From JBBATK01 sp040398805 (GTDB lineage: Bacteria; Bacteroidota; Ignavibacteria; Kapaibacteriales; NICIL-2), in assembly GCA_040398805.1 (NCBI GenBank), contig JBBATK010000001.1:248001-312000 (forward strand): DNA of 64,000 nt, given 5' to 3'. Below, piece after piece: positions 55,101-63,907 of the stretch. Position numbers and translations under genes: made by a program. The notes below the pieces were generated by a model, which saw nothing but the letters and a program-made list of their open reading frames with translations, had not been told where the DNA came from and did not search any database. The first letter of the stretch is position 1. Each line of letters starts with the position of its first letter.

Positions 55101-56153
55101 TTATGATTGTTCCGTTGTCCTCTTCTCCTTCAGGACATCACCAAGGATGACGGCACCGATCATGAGGACCGCCCCGGAGAACTCGCGGGTTCCCATGCGT
55201 TCCGCATGCGTGAAATACGCGATGAACGAAGCGATGACCGGTTCGAGAGTGAAAATGACGCCCGCCTTCACGGGACTCACGAACCGCTGATACTTCGTCT
55301 GCAACGTCGTGGAAGCGAATGATCCGAAGACGGCGGTGTAGGCAAGTGCCACGATAACCGGTAGCGTCCATGTGGCAGGATTGACGGTCGTCAACGCCTG
55401 ATTCGTCGCATCGAGCGAGCCCGATTCCAGACCCGAGGAGATACCCGCGGCGTAGGCTCCCAGTCCAAGGATGCTTGTCACGGCAAACTGGACGACGACG
55501 AGTATCGGCATGTAGAACGGACGCTCTCCGTATCTGTTGGAGCTTTTATCGAGGTACGAAATGCAGATGGCCCACATGACGGAACCGATGAGTGTCATGG
55601 CGTCACCGACATTCACCTTCCCACCCTCGGGATTCGTCAACAAGACCAACCCGATCGTCGCCACGGTCACCGTCAGTAACTGCACGCGCTTGATTCTCGC
55701 TCCGCGAATGAACCGGTCCACGGCCGGAACGAAAACAACGACCATTCCCGTGATGAACGCGCTTTTGGAAATCGAGGTGTATTGAAGTCCCCACGTCTGA
55801 AACACGAATCCGAGTCCGTAACATACACCGATCAGCATACCGTCCCGAGCAATGGCACGATCCCATTGCCGGAACATGGCTGACCAAAGCATAAGGCAAA
55901 TAAGCACGGCAAGAACGAATCGGATGCCGACAAAGAGAAAAGGATCGCACGTGGCAAGAGCCGTTTTCGTGAAGACGAACGTGCCGGCCCAGAACACCGT
56001 CGTCAAGACAAGGATCCATTCGGCCTTGCGTTCCGTGATGTGTTTCGGGGATGAGAGAGAGTTCAAGGGGTTGCTCAGCTGGTTACGGTGAAACCGTTCA
56101 TTGCATCGATACCTGCGTCGATGACCGACATGCGCGCATGTTTCGGCGTGCAA
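55101..56153 (-). CDS. EamA/DMT-family transporter
   Basis: Ten predicted membrane helices in two EamA repeats. The first begins EWILVLTTVFWAGTFVFTK, the second at TWTLPVIVALAYTAVFGSFASTTLQTKYQR, with the typical ...FTLEPVIASFIAYF end. The full open frame is 350 residues but its first 42 are polar and family-atypical. A TTG at 56066 would give a better N-terminus, so the start is uncertain. It lies 30 bases downstream of the TonB receptor and may export or import a small metabolite. Confidence 0.85.
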   Translation of the reverse strand: MHAETCAHVGHRRRYRCNERFHRNQLSNPLNSLSSPKHITERKAEWILVLTTVFWAGTFVFTKTALATCDPFLFVGIRFVLAVLICLMLWSAMFRQWDRAIARDGMLIGVCYGLGFVFQTWGLQYTSISKSAFITGMVVVFVPAVDRFIRGARIKRVQLLTVTVATIGLVLLTNPEGGKVNVGDAMTLIGSVMWAICISYLDKSSNRYGERPFYMPILVVVQFAVTSILGLGAYAAGISSGLESGSLDATNQALTTVNPATWTLPVIVALAYTAVFGSFASTTLQTKYQRFVSPVKAGVIFTLEPVIASFIAYFTHAERMGTREFSGAVLMIGAVILGDVLKEKRTTEQS

Positions 56154-56183
56154 ACATACGGCTTCGGCGAGTGGTTACGGAGC

Positions 56184-58385
56184 TCACAGTCCTACCTGCA
56201 GTTGAAACGAGTACTGACGTCCGACCAGTGACGGTATGGATCGAAGATTCCGTTCATCCAGAAGATTCGATGCACCAACACCGACGCGAAGTCCGGTCAG
56301 TCCGGAAGCCTGCGCCACGCTCGTCAAGGAATACCATACATTCGCCTTCACGTTCCAGTACCCCTTCACAAACTCCGCCGGATCGTCCGGTACCGTTCGA
56401 ACCGTCGACGAGAGCACACTGCCATTTCGGTCCAACGCTTCGTCGCCGAAACGACCCGTATAATCCGCTCGCAACGAAACGGTCATACCCGAACGGGACA
56501 TGAATTCGCATCGCGCATTGATCATATGTGGAGACCTATACCAAAGTCCGCCGTAGGATGCGACCGTCAACGACAGAAATCTCCCGGTCTTTCCATCGAT
56601 TGAACCTGCCCGTCCCGCTGCGATGGCATCCATCACGTCCATGTCTTCCGCTTCGAGATACTGATACCCGACGCTCACCAGCACCGTGTCGGCTATCTCC
56701 GTTACATAATCACAGCGCAGAGTGGACTCGAATCCACGCGTCCGTACACGCGAAACATTCCTGTACGAGTACACCGATGTCTGACCTTCAATCCGATGAA
56801 GGTAGAACTCGATCATCTGGGAAATACGGTTCTCGTAGGCGCGAAGGTCGGCGTGAAAGAGCCACGATTCTATCACGTCGTTCCGCATCACAAGCCTGGT
56901 ATCGTAGGATACCGATACATCGGCCGATACCGAGCGCTCGGCCCTCAAGTCCTGTCCAAGGAGACGCGCGCCCGTAAGCAGATATCCCGCTCCTTGGAGA
57001 TTGTTTCGGAAGACCACGTAGAGTTGACGGAAGTCGGGTGCCTTGAAGCCCGTTCCCATGGACCCGCGCACGCGAACCTCGGGCACGGGTTCGATCATGA
57101 TGGCAAGCTTGGGATTGAGGTTGTCTCCGAACTCGCTGTTCGAATCATACCGTGCGCTCAGCGAGTAATGGAGATTGTCCAGCGGATTGCCCTCCCACTG
57201 CCCATACATCACATGGGTCGTGTACGTCGGATCGGTAGGATACCTGGATCCGCGGAGTGCATCGATGGCCACTTCTCCCCCCAAGGTGCAGCGGATGCGA
57301 TCGCTCACGAGAAGATTCGCTTGGACGAACGGTCTGATAAGCGACCGTTGATATTCGTCCACCGTCCCGGCGGACCCCTGAGCAACATCGAAGTCATACC
57401 GCTCCATGAACCGCGTTCCGTATACCTGCGTGAGCACATGCAGGTTACCACTGCGATAGTTCGCACTCACCGCCCCGTTCACATCCGACTGGGACACCGA
57501 TCCCTGATTGGCTGCTACTTGCGTGTAGAACGACTCGACGAATCTGCCCTGGGACTGTGAGTGGAACATCCTGCCGGTGACATCGACATCCCATTGTTTC
57601 GAAATGCGAAGGCGGAGTTTGCTTTGGAGGGTGACATCGGTGAACCCTGCGTACGGGACGACGATAGTATCGGATCGTTGTTCGAACGCCGGCGATTTCC
57701 GAGCATCCGCGAACAGACTCCATTCGAGGTCGTCGGCACCATGCCCGATACTGATCGAGGATTGAACGCCCTGGATGGACTGCACCACGCTCTGGAACCG
57801 TCCGCTCCAACCCTCCGCCGGACGTCGTGAACGGATGTTGATGACGCCCGCCAGAGCTTCACTGCCGTACAGACTCGACATAGGACCCTTGACGACTTCG
57901 ATTTGATCGATGTTTCCCGTGGCAATCCTACTAATATCGATGACACCAGCCACCCTTCCGACCAGCGGCAATCCATCGACGAGGATCTGTGTGTAATCAG
58001 CGCTCAATCCCATCAGCTGGACGCCGGACTGAAGACTGCTACGATTGGCTACGATGCTCTGCTCTTGGAGGATGGACTGGAGATTCGTCACACCTGCACG
58101 TTGCATGCGCGAACTACCGATCACCTCCACCGCGACGGGCGCTCTCGTCGCCTCGATCTCCTGCCGAGACCCGGTGACGACCACCGGCCCCGTAACGACC
58201 GAACGTACGGAATCGATAGTGAGGAACGATCCGCGCTTTGCGCCGGAGGAACGCGTCTTCGACGAGTCGCGCAGGATGGACGTACGCTCAAGACCGCTCA
58301 CCGTCACGCCTCCGGCCTGCACCATTCTGGTGAGACCGAGTATGGCAAGAAAGAGAACGACGACGCGGTGCGAGAGGTTTCTCAT
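56184..58385 (-). CDS. TonB-dependent receptor paired with HmuY-like lipoprotein
   Basis: A 733-residue outer-membrane receptor: signal peptide ending near VQA, plug domain (VVVTGSRQEIEATRAPVAVEVI to EVVKGPMSSLYGSEALAGVINI), and a 22-strand barrel ending in YSFQLQVGL. Length and plug motif match the BtuB/HmuR class. It keeps FKAP where heme receptors have FRAP. The usual following NPNL is replaced by GQDL and no His lies between, so heme is not certain as ligand. It follows the HmuY-like gene by 12 bases. Confidence 0.88.
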   Translation of the reverse strand: MRNLSHRVVVLFLAILGLTRMVQAGGVTVSGLERTSILRDSSKTRSSGAKRGSFLTIDSVRSVVTGPVVVTGSRQEIEATRAPVAVEVIGSSRMQRAGVTNLQSILQEQSIVANRSSLQSGVQLMGLSADYTQILVDGLPLVGRVAGVIDISRIATGNIDQIEVVKGPMSSLYGSEALAGVINIRSRRPAEGWSGRFQSVVQSIQGVQSSISIGHGADDLEWSLFADARKSPAFEQRSDTIVVPYAGFTDVTLQSKLRLRISKQWDVDVTGRMFHSQSQGRFVESFYTQVAANQGSVSQSDVNGAVSANYRSGNLHVLTQVYGTRFMERYDFDVAQGSAGTVDEYQRSLIRPFVQANLLVSDRIRCTLGGEVAIDALRGSRYPTDPTYTTHVMYGQWEGNPLDNLHYSLSARYDSNSEFGDNLNPKLAIMIEPVPEVRVRGSMGTGFKAPDFRQLYVVFRNNLQGAGYLLTGARLLGQDLRAERSVSADVSVSYDTRLVMRNDVIESWLFHADLRAYENRISQMIEFYLHRIEGQTSVYSYRNVSRVRTRGFESTLRCDYVTEIADTVLVSVGYQYLEAEDMDVMDAIAAGRAGSIDGKTGRFLSLTVASYGGLWYRSPHMINARCEFMSRSGMTVSLRADYTGRFGDEALDRNGSVLSSTVRTVPDDPAEFVKGYWNVKANVWYSLTSVAQASGLTGLRVGVGASNLLDERNLRSIPSLVGRQYSFQLQVGL

Positions 58386-58397
58386 CCAGATGTGGGC

Positions 58398-59021
58398 CTA
58401 CTTTAGTCGGAGGCCGACTGCTTTGCCATATCGCATGACGAAGGTTCCAAGCTCCGAGCGGGACATGGGCACGGTAAGCGAAATGAACTGGAGCTTATAG
58501 ATGGCACCGGATGCGGATTTGACGATGATCGTCTTCTGTGCGTTCGGCGAGATACTGCGTTTGGCCGGTTCATAATTGAAGATGCCCTTACCGGTAAGAT
58601 CCACCGACGCGATACGTCCGGAAGGTGCGAGCGAGTCGACTCGAAGGAGCGCAGGGTTTGCCACCGTGACATTGTCGAAGGTCGTATCTGTCACGTATGC
58701 AGTCGTTTTCCCGATGGTGTTGACGGAACCCGAATTGAAGAGAACATCGATCTGGGTGGTCTTTCCGCCGCCGAACACGGGCTTGACCATCATGTCCCAC
58801 GTCGTCTCTTGAGTTTTCTCGACGATGACCGGAATACCTGCATCAAAAGAGAAATAATACGAATCCACCGAGTCTGGCGTGAAGGTCACAGTTTTTACCG
58901 TGACGGAATCCGCTGTTGTCGGACCGCTCGGTGTCGTGTCTGAACAGGAGGACAAGGCAAGAAGCGCCAGTATGGTGAACGATACAACGCTGAATCCGGA
59001 AACGAAACGAAGATTTTTCAT
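58398..59021 (-). CDS. HmuY-like lipoprotein
   Basis: A 207-residue protein. The start at 59021 gives a signal with lipobox LSSC. The body matches HmuY-type hemophores in pattern: YYFSFD..., TTWDMMVKP, a glycine-rich FNSGSVNTIGKTTAYVTDTTFDNVT, and C-terminal KTIIVKSASGAIYKLQFISL. HmuY of Porphyromonas binds heme and hands it to HmuR. The gene is directly upstream of a TonB receptor, the same order. His/Met heme ligands cannot be assigned by eye, so the cargo remains inferred. Confidence 0.72.
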   Translation of the reverse strand: MKNLRFVSGFSVVSFTILALLALSSCSDTTPSGPTTADSVTVKTVTFTPDSVDSYYFSFDAGIPVIVEKTQETTWDMMVKPVFGGGKTTQIDVLFNSGSVNTIGKTTAYVTDTTFDNVTVANPALLRVDSLAPSGRIASVDLTGKGIFNYEPAKRSISPNAQKTIIVKSASGAIYKLQFISLTVPMSRSELGTFVMRYGKAVGLRLK

Positions 59022-59074
59022 GATGACTAAGAAGTAGTAGTGTGAATGAGAAAGTGGAGGAAACGAACCGAGCG

Positions 59075-59098
59075 ACAACTAATTGTAACAACAACTAA
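59075..59098. promoter_or_regulatory. paired octamer repeats upstream of the HmuY-like operon
   Basis: ACAACTAA occurs at 59075-59082 and 59091-59098, 16 bases apart, in an A/T-rich 71-base gap. The first copy is also half of ACAACTAATTGT, an inverted repeat. This is a plausible operator, but no regulator is identified and no consensus promoter was found. Confidence 0.35.
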
Positions 59099-59149
59099 AT
59101 ATTTTCCTTATTTCTTTCGAGACACGTTATCATGATACATATCAACGTT

Positions 59150-60061
59150 TTACGCTCGCGGATGATGCGAAGAATGGACTTGTTGGATGTACTGTCTGTC
59201 CAGGTGAGTGTAGATCTGTGTCGTCGAGATATCCACGTGGCCGAGCATTTCCTGGACGGCTCTCAGGTCGGCTCCCCCTTCGATAAGGTGGGTAGCGAAG
59301 GAGTGACGGAACGAGTGCGGATGCACCTGGATATTGCACACGACGCCGGCCTTGTGGACAATGTTCCATATGGACATCCGGGAAAGCCCGCCGCCTCGCC
59401 TGTTCAGGAAGAAGATGTCCTCGCTCTTGTCATTTGCCCAGTGAACACGAACCTCCCGTTGATACTGTGCCATCCACTGCAGGGCATTGCCTCCCAAGGG
59501 AACGATCCGTTCCTTGGACCCCTTGCCGAACACGCGCAGAAGCTGAGTCTCCCACATCACATCGCGCTGATGGAAGGAACAGAGTTCGCTGACGCGGAGT
59601 CCGCCGGCATACAACGTTTCGAGAATGGCCCGGTCTCGGATTCCCGAGGGTGTCGTCACATCGACCGACTCCAGAAGCGACCTCATTTCGTCGACGAGCA
59701 AGGCCTCGGGCAACACCCGTCGGGACCGAGGCAGTTCCAAGAGCTCGGAAGGGTTTCTCGGGATGATTCCACTCGCATGCAGGTACGCGAAGAGTCCCTT
59801 GAGCGAAGACGAATACCGTGCCCGTGACCGTTCCGTGAGTCCGAGATCGGCCAGGACGGAGAGGAATGCGCGCAGGGAATCCATGTCGACCTGGCCATAG
59901 GAATGCACCGACTCCCCGCTCAGGAATTCGGCGAAGCGAAGAAGATCGGAGGCATAGGAGTCCACCGTATTCTGCGAAAGCCCTTTCTCCAACGTAAGAA
60001 AGCGCAGGTATTCCCGGAGCGGAAGTTCGAGAGAACGGCGCAGTGTGGACGTATCTTTCAT
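59150..60061 (-). CDS. tyrosine recombinase XerC/XerD
   Basis: Resolves chromosome dimers at dif during division. It is 303 residues, with an N-terminal SAM-like core-binding domain (10-100) and catalytic residues Arg156, Lys183 region, His249, Arg252, His275 and Tyr284 (IYTHLD). Length and motifs match XerC/D. ATG at 60061 shares one base with the upstream stop (TGATG), so translation is coupled to the HD-phosphodiesterase gene. Which of XerC or XerD it is cannot be told. No second Xer is in the window. Confidence 0.92.
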   Translation of the reverse strand: MKDTSTLRRSLELPLREYLRFLTLEKGLSQNTVDSYASDLLRFAEFLSGESVHSYGQVDMDSLRAFLSVLADLGLTERSRARYSSSLKGLFAYLHASGIIPRNPSELLELPRSRRVLPEALLVDEMRSLLESVDVTTPSGIRDRAILETLYAGGLRVSELCSFHQRDVMWETQLLRVFGKGSKERIVPLGGNALQWMAQYQREVRVHWANDKSEDIFFLNRRGGGLSRMSIWNIVHKAGVVCNIQVHPHSFRHSFATHLIEGGADLRAVQEMLGHVDISTTQIYTHLDRQYIQQVHSSHHPRA

Positions 60062-62193
60062 CAGGCGCCGTCTTTGGGTAGTTCCTTGTACACCATGCGC
60101 TGATGGTGCGCGCCGATGAGGTTCCGCACGAACGACTCTTTGACGAGGGCCAGTTCCCGCATGGTGATATCGCATTCGTCGAGCTGACCATCGATGATCT
60201 TCTCCTTGAAGATGTTGTCAACGGCGTGCTCGAGTGCGTCCCGGTCATCCACGATTCTGGACACAGCCTCGACGCCATCGGCAAGCATGACGAGCGCCGT
60301 CTCCTTCGTTTGCGGCTTCGGTCCCGGATAGCGGAACATATCCTCTGACACGTCTTCGTGGTACTCGTCGTCGGTACGTTCCATGGCCTTGGCATAGAAG
60401 TGCTTGATAAGACCGGTACCATGATGCATGGGAATGAAGTCGATGATCTTTTCCGGAAGAGCGTACTCACGGGCGATCTCGATCCCCTCCGCCACGTGAT
60501 TGCGGATGATGGATGCGCTCTTCTTCGGCGGCAAACGGTCGTGCTTGTTATCGATCTCGATCTGGTTCTCGATGAAGTATTCGGATTTCGCGATCTTTCC
60601 GATGTCGTGATAGTACGCTCCGACACGGGCTAGGAGCGGACTTGCCTCGATACTGTACGCCGCAGACTCGACAAGGTGCGCTATGGCGAGAGTATGCTGA
60701 TACGTACCCGGCGCTTTTTCGCTCATCTGCACGAGCAAGGGATGATTGACATTGTCGTATTCGCGAAGCGTAAGATCGGTCATGACGCCGAAATACCTCT
60801 CCGTAATGGCGATGACGGCGAAGGTGAGCAAAGGCGAAACGACGGCGTTCACCACTGCCCAGGAATAGGCGCGCCATTGTTCGGGAATACTACCACCACG
60901 CTCCAGTACCATGGCGGTGATGACAAGTACGAACCCGATGAGGATGAAACCGATGGAGCGGAACAGCTGTGTGCGGGTCCGCAAGTCACGCACGCTGTAC
61001 GCCCCAAGCGTACCTGCGATGATGAGTGCAAGCGCCCCTCCGGCGTCGTTGGCCCGCACACCGGCATACATCAAGGACGAGGTGACGGTGACGATGAAAC
61101 CGGTACGGGAATCGAAGTAGATGGCGGCCACCATGGCACAGGCGGGGATGAGGACGAGGAACTCGACGGAGAACTCGCGAGGGAGCAACAATGTCGCCCA
61201 TGAAAACCCTGCACTGCTGGTGATAAGCGCGCTGAGAGAGAGCAGCTGAAGATTATCGTTGTAGATCTTCTTTCGGAGGAAGTAGACGAACAGGACGAGC
61301 AACGAGTACACAAGAGCGGCATGGAGGAGTGAGCCCGTGACATAGGAGACATGCGGCGACGTCCGAGATGTATCGTCCCGGAGATACCCGTAGTTGATGA
61401 GCTTCGCGATACTCGCATCGGTAAGGACCTCGCCCTTCGACACGATGACTTCCCCCTTGCGCACAAGACCGCGGGTCCTGGAAACAGACGCTTCGGCGGC
61501 ATCCTGAAGTCGACGGGTGCGCTCGGACTGTTCTTGAAGGGTCGGCGGCACGAGGGCAAGCACCCGTCGTTCCACCGTCTCCCGAATCTCGCGATTGTCC
61601 ACAGACCGCAGTATCTCGGTCAACTCTGAACGTATGCGGGAGGAATCGATGACAGACGAGAGCGGCAAACGCCGAAGCGTGGTACCTGACTCGGCTATGT
61701 AGATGAACGTACCGGAGAGACTCGACAGAGGAACACCGATCATTTCCTTCAGGGTGCTCGCTCTCACCAACTCCCGGATCGACTCCTTTACCGATGGCTC
61801 GACGGCATCGCTTCCATTGAAGAGGTCCTCAAGATCGAAACGGATGGCCCGAGAACTCGTCGCACCCGAAACTGCCGAGAACACGGTAGGAACCTTCGAT
61901 TTCGCCTTCTCGATCTCTCTTTGCAGTTGTTCGTCCTCTTTACGGATCGGAAACGTGCTTTCCGCGACGACTGTCTCCTGCTGCCACACCTGACCTTTGG
62001 AGAGAAGGACACTTTGCGACGTGCCGAAGACCACGTGGGAGAGACTCGGAAAGAATAACGCGCAGATGATGGGTGTGCAGACGAAGATGGCCAGACGCAC
62101 GGGGTGCGACGTCCGCCAATTCACGGCGGCAGTCGCGGACGTCGGGCTTTCCTCTTGTAGCTGTTGAAACAGTGTCGGACGTGTCTTGGCCAT
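60061..62193 (-). CDS. PgpH-type HD phosphodiesterase (7TMR-HDED)
   Basis: The 710-residue membrane protein has an N-terminal segment and extracytoplasmic domain (about 80-275) like 7TMR-HDED. Seven membrane helices follow (about 280-470), then a cytoplasmic HD domain (QHTLAIAHLVE...ARVGAYYHDIGKIAKSEYF...HVAEGIEIARE). In Listeria, PgpH of this type degrades c-di-AMP. It is coupled to xer downstream and lies 12 bases after the PaaG-like gene. Confidence 0.88.
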   Translation of the reverse strand: MAKTRPTLFQQLQEESPTSATAAVNWRTSHPVRLAIFVCTPIICALFFPSLSHVVFGTSQSVLLSKGQVWQQETVVAESTFPIRKEDEQLQREIEKAKSKVPTVFSAVSGATSSRAIRFDLEDLFNGSDAVEPSVKESIRELVRASTLKEMIGVPLSSLSGTFIYIAESGTTLRRLPLSSVIDSSRIRSELTEILRSVDNREIRETVERRVLALVPPTLQEQSERTRRLQDAAEASVSRTRGLVRKGEVIVSKGEVLTDASIAKLINYGYLRDDTSRTSPHVSYVTGSLLHAALVYSLLVLFVYFLRKKIYNDNLQLLSLSALITSSAGFSWATLLLPREFSVEFLVLIPACAMVAAIYFDSRTGFIVTVTSSLMYAGVRANDAGGALALIIAGTLGAYSVRDLRTRTQLFRSIGFILIGFVLVITAMVLERGGSIPEQWRAYSWAVVNAVVSPLLTFAVIAITERYFGVMTDLTLREYDNVNHPLLVQMSEKAPGTYQHTLAIAHLVESAAYSIEASPLLARVGAYYHDIGKIAKSEYFIENQIEIDNKHDRLPPKKSASIIRNHVAEGIEIAREYALPEKIIDFIPMHHGTGLIKHFYAKAMERTDDEYHEDVSEDMFRYPGPKPQTKETALVMLADGVEAVSRIVDDRDALEHAVDNIFKEKIIDGQLDECDITMRELALVKESFVRNLIGAHHQRMVYKELPKDGA

Positions 62194-62205
62194 GAGTTCC
62201 TCGGT

Positions 62206-63003
62206 TTAGCGTCCGCTGAACGCCGGTTTCCGTTTTTCTTGAAATGCTCGAACACCTTCTGCATAGTCCTGAGTCTCACCGGCTTTCTGCTGATACTCTC
62301 GCTCATGGTCCAGCATCTCATCCAATGTCGCCGTTTGTGCCGTCCGCAGGAGAGTCTTTATGTACCCATACGATGTCGTCGGACCCGCAGCGTATTCTTT
62401 CGCAAGGGACAGGACGGCGGCATCGAGAACGTCGGGGCTCACGACCATGTTCACCATGCCAAGCTTCAACGCCTGTTCGGCCGTGAACTGACCATTCCGT
62501 GTTGCGAACTCGAAGGCCTGAGCATAACCAAGCATGCGCGTGTAAAAAAACGTCGCACCCGAATCCGGAACGAGAGCTATGGCGGAGAATGCCTCGACAA
62601 GCTTCGCAGCGCTGCTCATGATGCGGATGTCGGCGGCAAGGGCAAGGGAGAGTCCGGCTCCTGCGGCGACGCCGTTGATCGACGCGATGATGGGTTTCGG
62701 CAGGGACGTCATGGCTCGGATGATGGGATTGTATCGTGTCTCCAGCGCATCACGCAGCGTACCTTGGCCCTCACTACCCGGAGCTTCCTTGAGATCCTGT
62801 CCGGAACAGAACGCACGACCCGAACCGCTCAGGACCACGCAGCGTACCCGTTCATCCGTTCCCGCTTCCGAGAACGCCTTCTGCAGCTCGGTGGTCATGA
62901 CGTTGTTACACGCATTAAAGACCTCGGGTCTGTTCAGCCGGATGTGCATGATACCGTCGTCGACATGTACCAAAAGAGTCGTCATTTCCATATCTGTTTC
63001 CAA
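62206..63003 (-). CDS. crotonase-family enzyme, PaaG-like isomerase type
   Basis: A 265-residue CoA-ester enzyme. FCSGQDLKE forms the oxyanion-hole loop and LVPDSGATFFYTRMLG carries the Asp seen in PaaG-type isomerases. The hydratase Glu equivalent to rat crotonase Glu144 is replaced (VEAFS), while the second Glu position is kept. This argues for isomerase rather than hydratase activity. Its neighbour is a true hydratase, the PaaF/PaaG pairing of phenylacetate or beta-oxidation pathways. No other paa gene is seen. Confidence 0.85.
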   Translation of the reverse strand: METDMEMTTLLVHVDDGIMHIRLNRPEVFNACNNVMTTELQKAFSEAGTDERVRCVVLSGSGRAFCSGQDLKEAPGSEGQGTLRDALETRYNPIIRAMTSLPKPIIASINGVAAGAGLSLALAADIRIMSSAAKLVEAFSAIALVPDSGATFFYTRMLGYAQAFEFATRNGQFTAEQALKLGMVNMVVSPDVLDAAVLSLAKEYAAGPTTSYGYIKTLLRTAQTATLDEMLDHEREYQQKAGETQDYAEGVRAFQEKRKPAFSGR

Positions 63004-63051
63004 AGTGATAAATCACGAACGGGTTCCACAAGTCAGGAAAGCGAATTCCTA

Positions 63052-63834
63052 TCAGGAACCCGACCAAACCGGCTTCCGCTTCTCGACGAATGCCGCCATG
63101 CCCTCTTTTTGGTCGTTGGACGCAAACAAGAGGTAGAAGTTCTTCCGCTCCAGTTCCAGTCCTGCGTCCAAGGGTTGTTCGATGGCGGCATTGACCGCCT
63201 CCTTGGCAAGGCGAACGGCAAACGGCGGCTTCGATGCGATACTCGACGCCAGGGAGAATGCTTCCTGAAGGAACATCGCGCTCGGAACGACACGGGAAAC
63301 CAGTCCGTGCTCGCATGCCTTCGCTGCCGACAGCATGGAACCGGTCAGAATCATCTCCATTGCCAAGCTTTTCCCAAGCGCCCTGGTGAGCCGCTGAGTA
63401 CCGCCCGCTCCCGGCATCACCCCGATGTTGATCTCCGGCTGACCGAACTGTGCGGTATCGCTCGCGATGATGATGTCACACATCATCGCCAATTCACACC
63501 CGCCACCGAGAGCATACCCGCTGACAGCTGCGACGAGAGGTTTCTTGATGAGGCGTAAGCGCTCCCACACAGCGAATTGATCGCGTTTCACCATCGTCAC
63601 CGCATCGGCCTCCTCCATCTCCTTGATATCTGCACCGGCGGCGAAAACCTTTTCGGTCCCATGAATGACGATGCAACCGATACCGTCATCGGCGTCGAAA
63701 CGGTTGCACGCGTCGACGATCTCATCCATCATGGGCATGTTGAGCGCGTTCATGGCGGTTGGACGGTATAACTCGATGGCGGCCACCCTGGCAGTGGGAT
63801 TCGATATTCGAATACACGTATATTCGTTCGTCAT
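63052..63834 (-). CDS. enoyl-CoA hydratase (PaaF/crotonase type)
   Basis: Adds water to trans-2-enoyl-CoA. With the start at 63834 it is 260 residues: VFAAGADIKEM oxyanion loop, GGGCELAMMCDI, QPEINIGVMPGAGGTQRL and AMEMILTG, so both catalytic glutamates are present. The open frame extends upstream to 63909 but that part overlaps the divergent rsmE start and has no family match. It precedes the PaaG-like gene by 48 bases and diverges from rsmE. Confidence 0.92.
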   Translation of the reverse strand: MTNEYTCIRISNPTARVAAIELYRPTAMNALNMPMMDEIVDACNRFDADDGIGCIVIHGTEKVFAAGADIKEMEEADAVTMVKRDQFAVWERLRLIKKPLVAAVSGYALGGGCELAMMCDIIIASDTAQFGQPEINIGVMPGAGGTQRLTRALGKSLAMEMILTGSMLSAAKACEHGLVSRVVPSAMFLQEAFSLASSIASKPPFAVRLAKEAVNAAIEQPLDAGLELERKNFYLLFASNDQKEGMAAFVEKRKPVWSGS

Positions 63835-63907
63835 GGGTACGTCGTTCGCGAAAGTGAGAGGACGCGCGAAGATAGCCACCCCTAAAGAATAATCCTGTCG
63901 TCGAGCC

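Noticed and set aside
59128..59137. Palindrome TATCATGATA near the end of xer
   Set aside because: Ten bases, A/T-rich, no second copy. A dif site would be about 28 bases with XerC/D arms, which are not seen.
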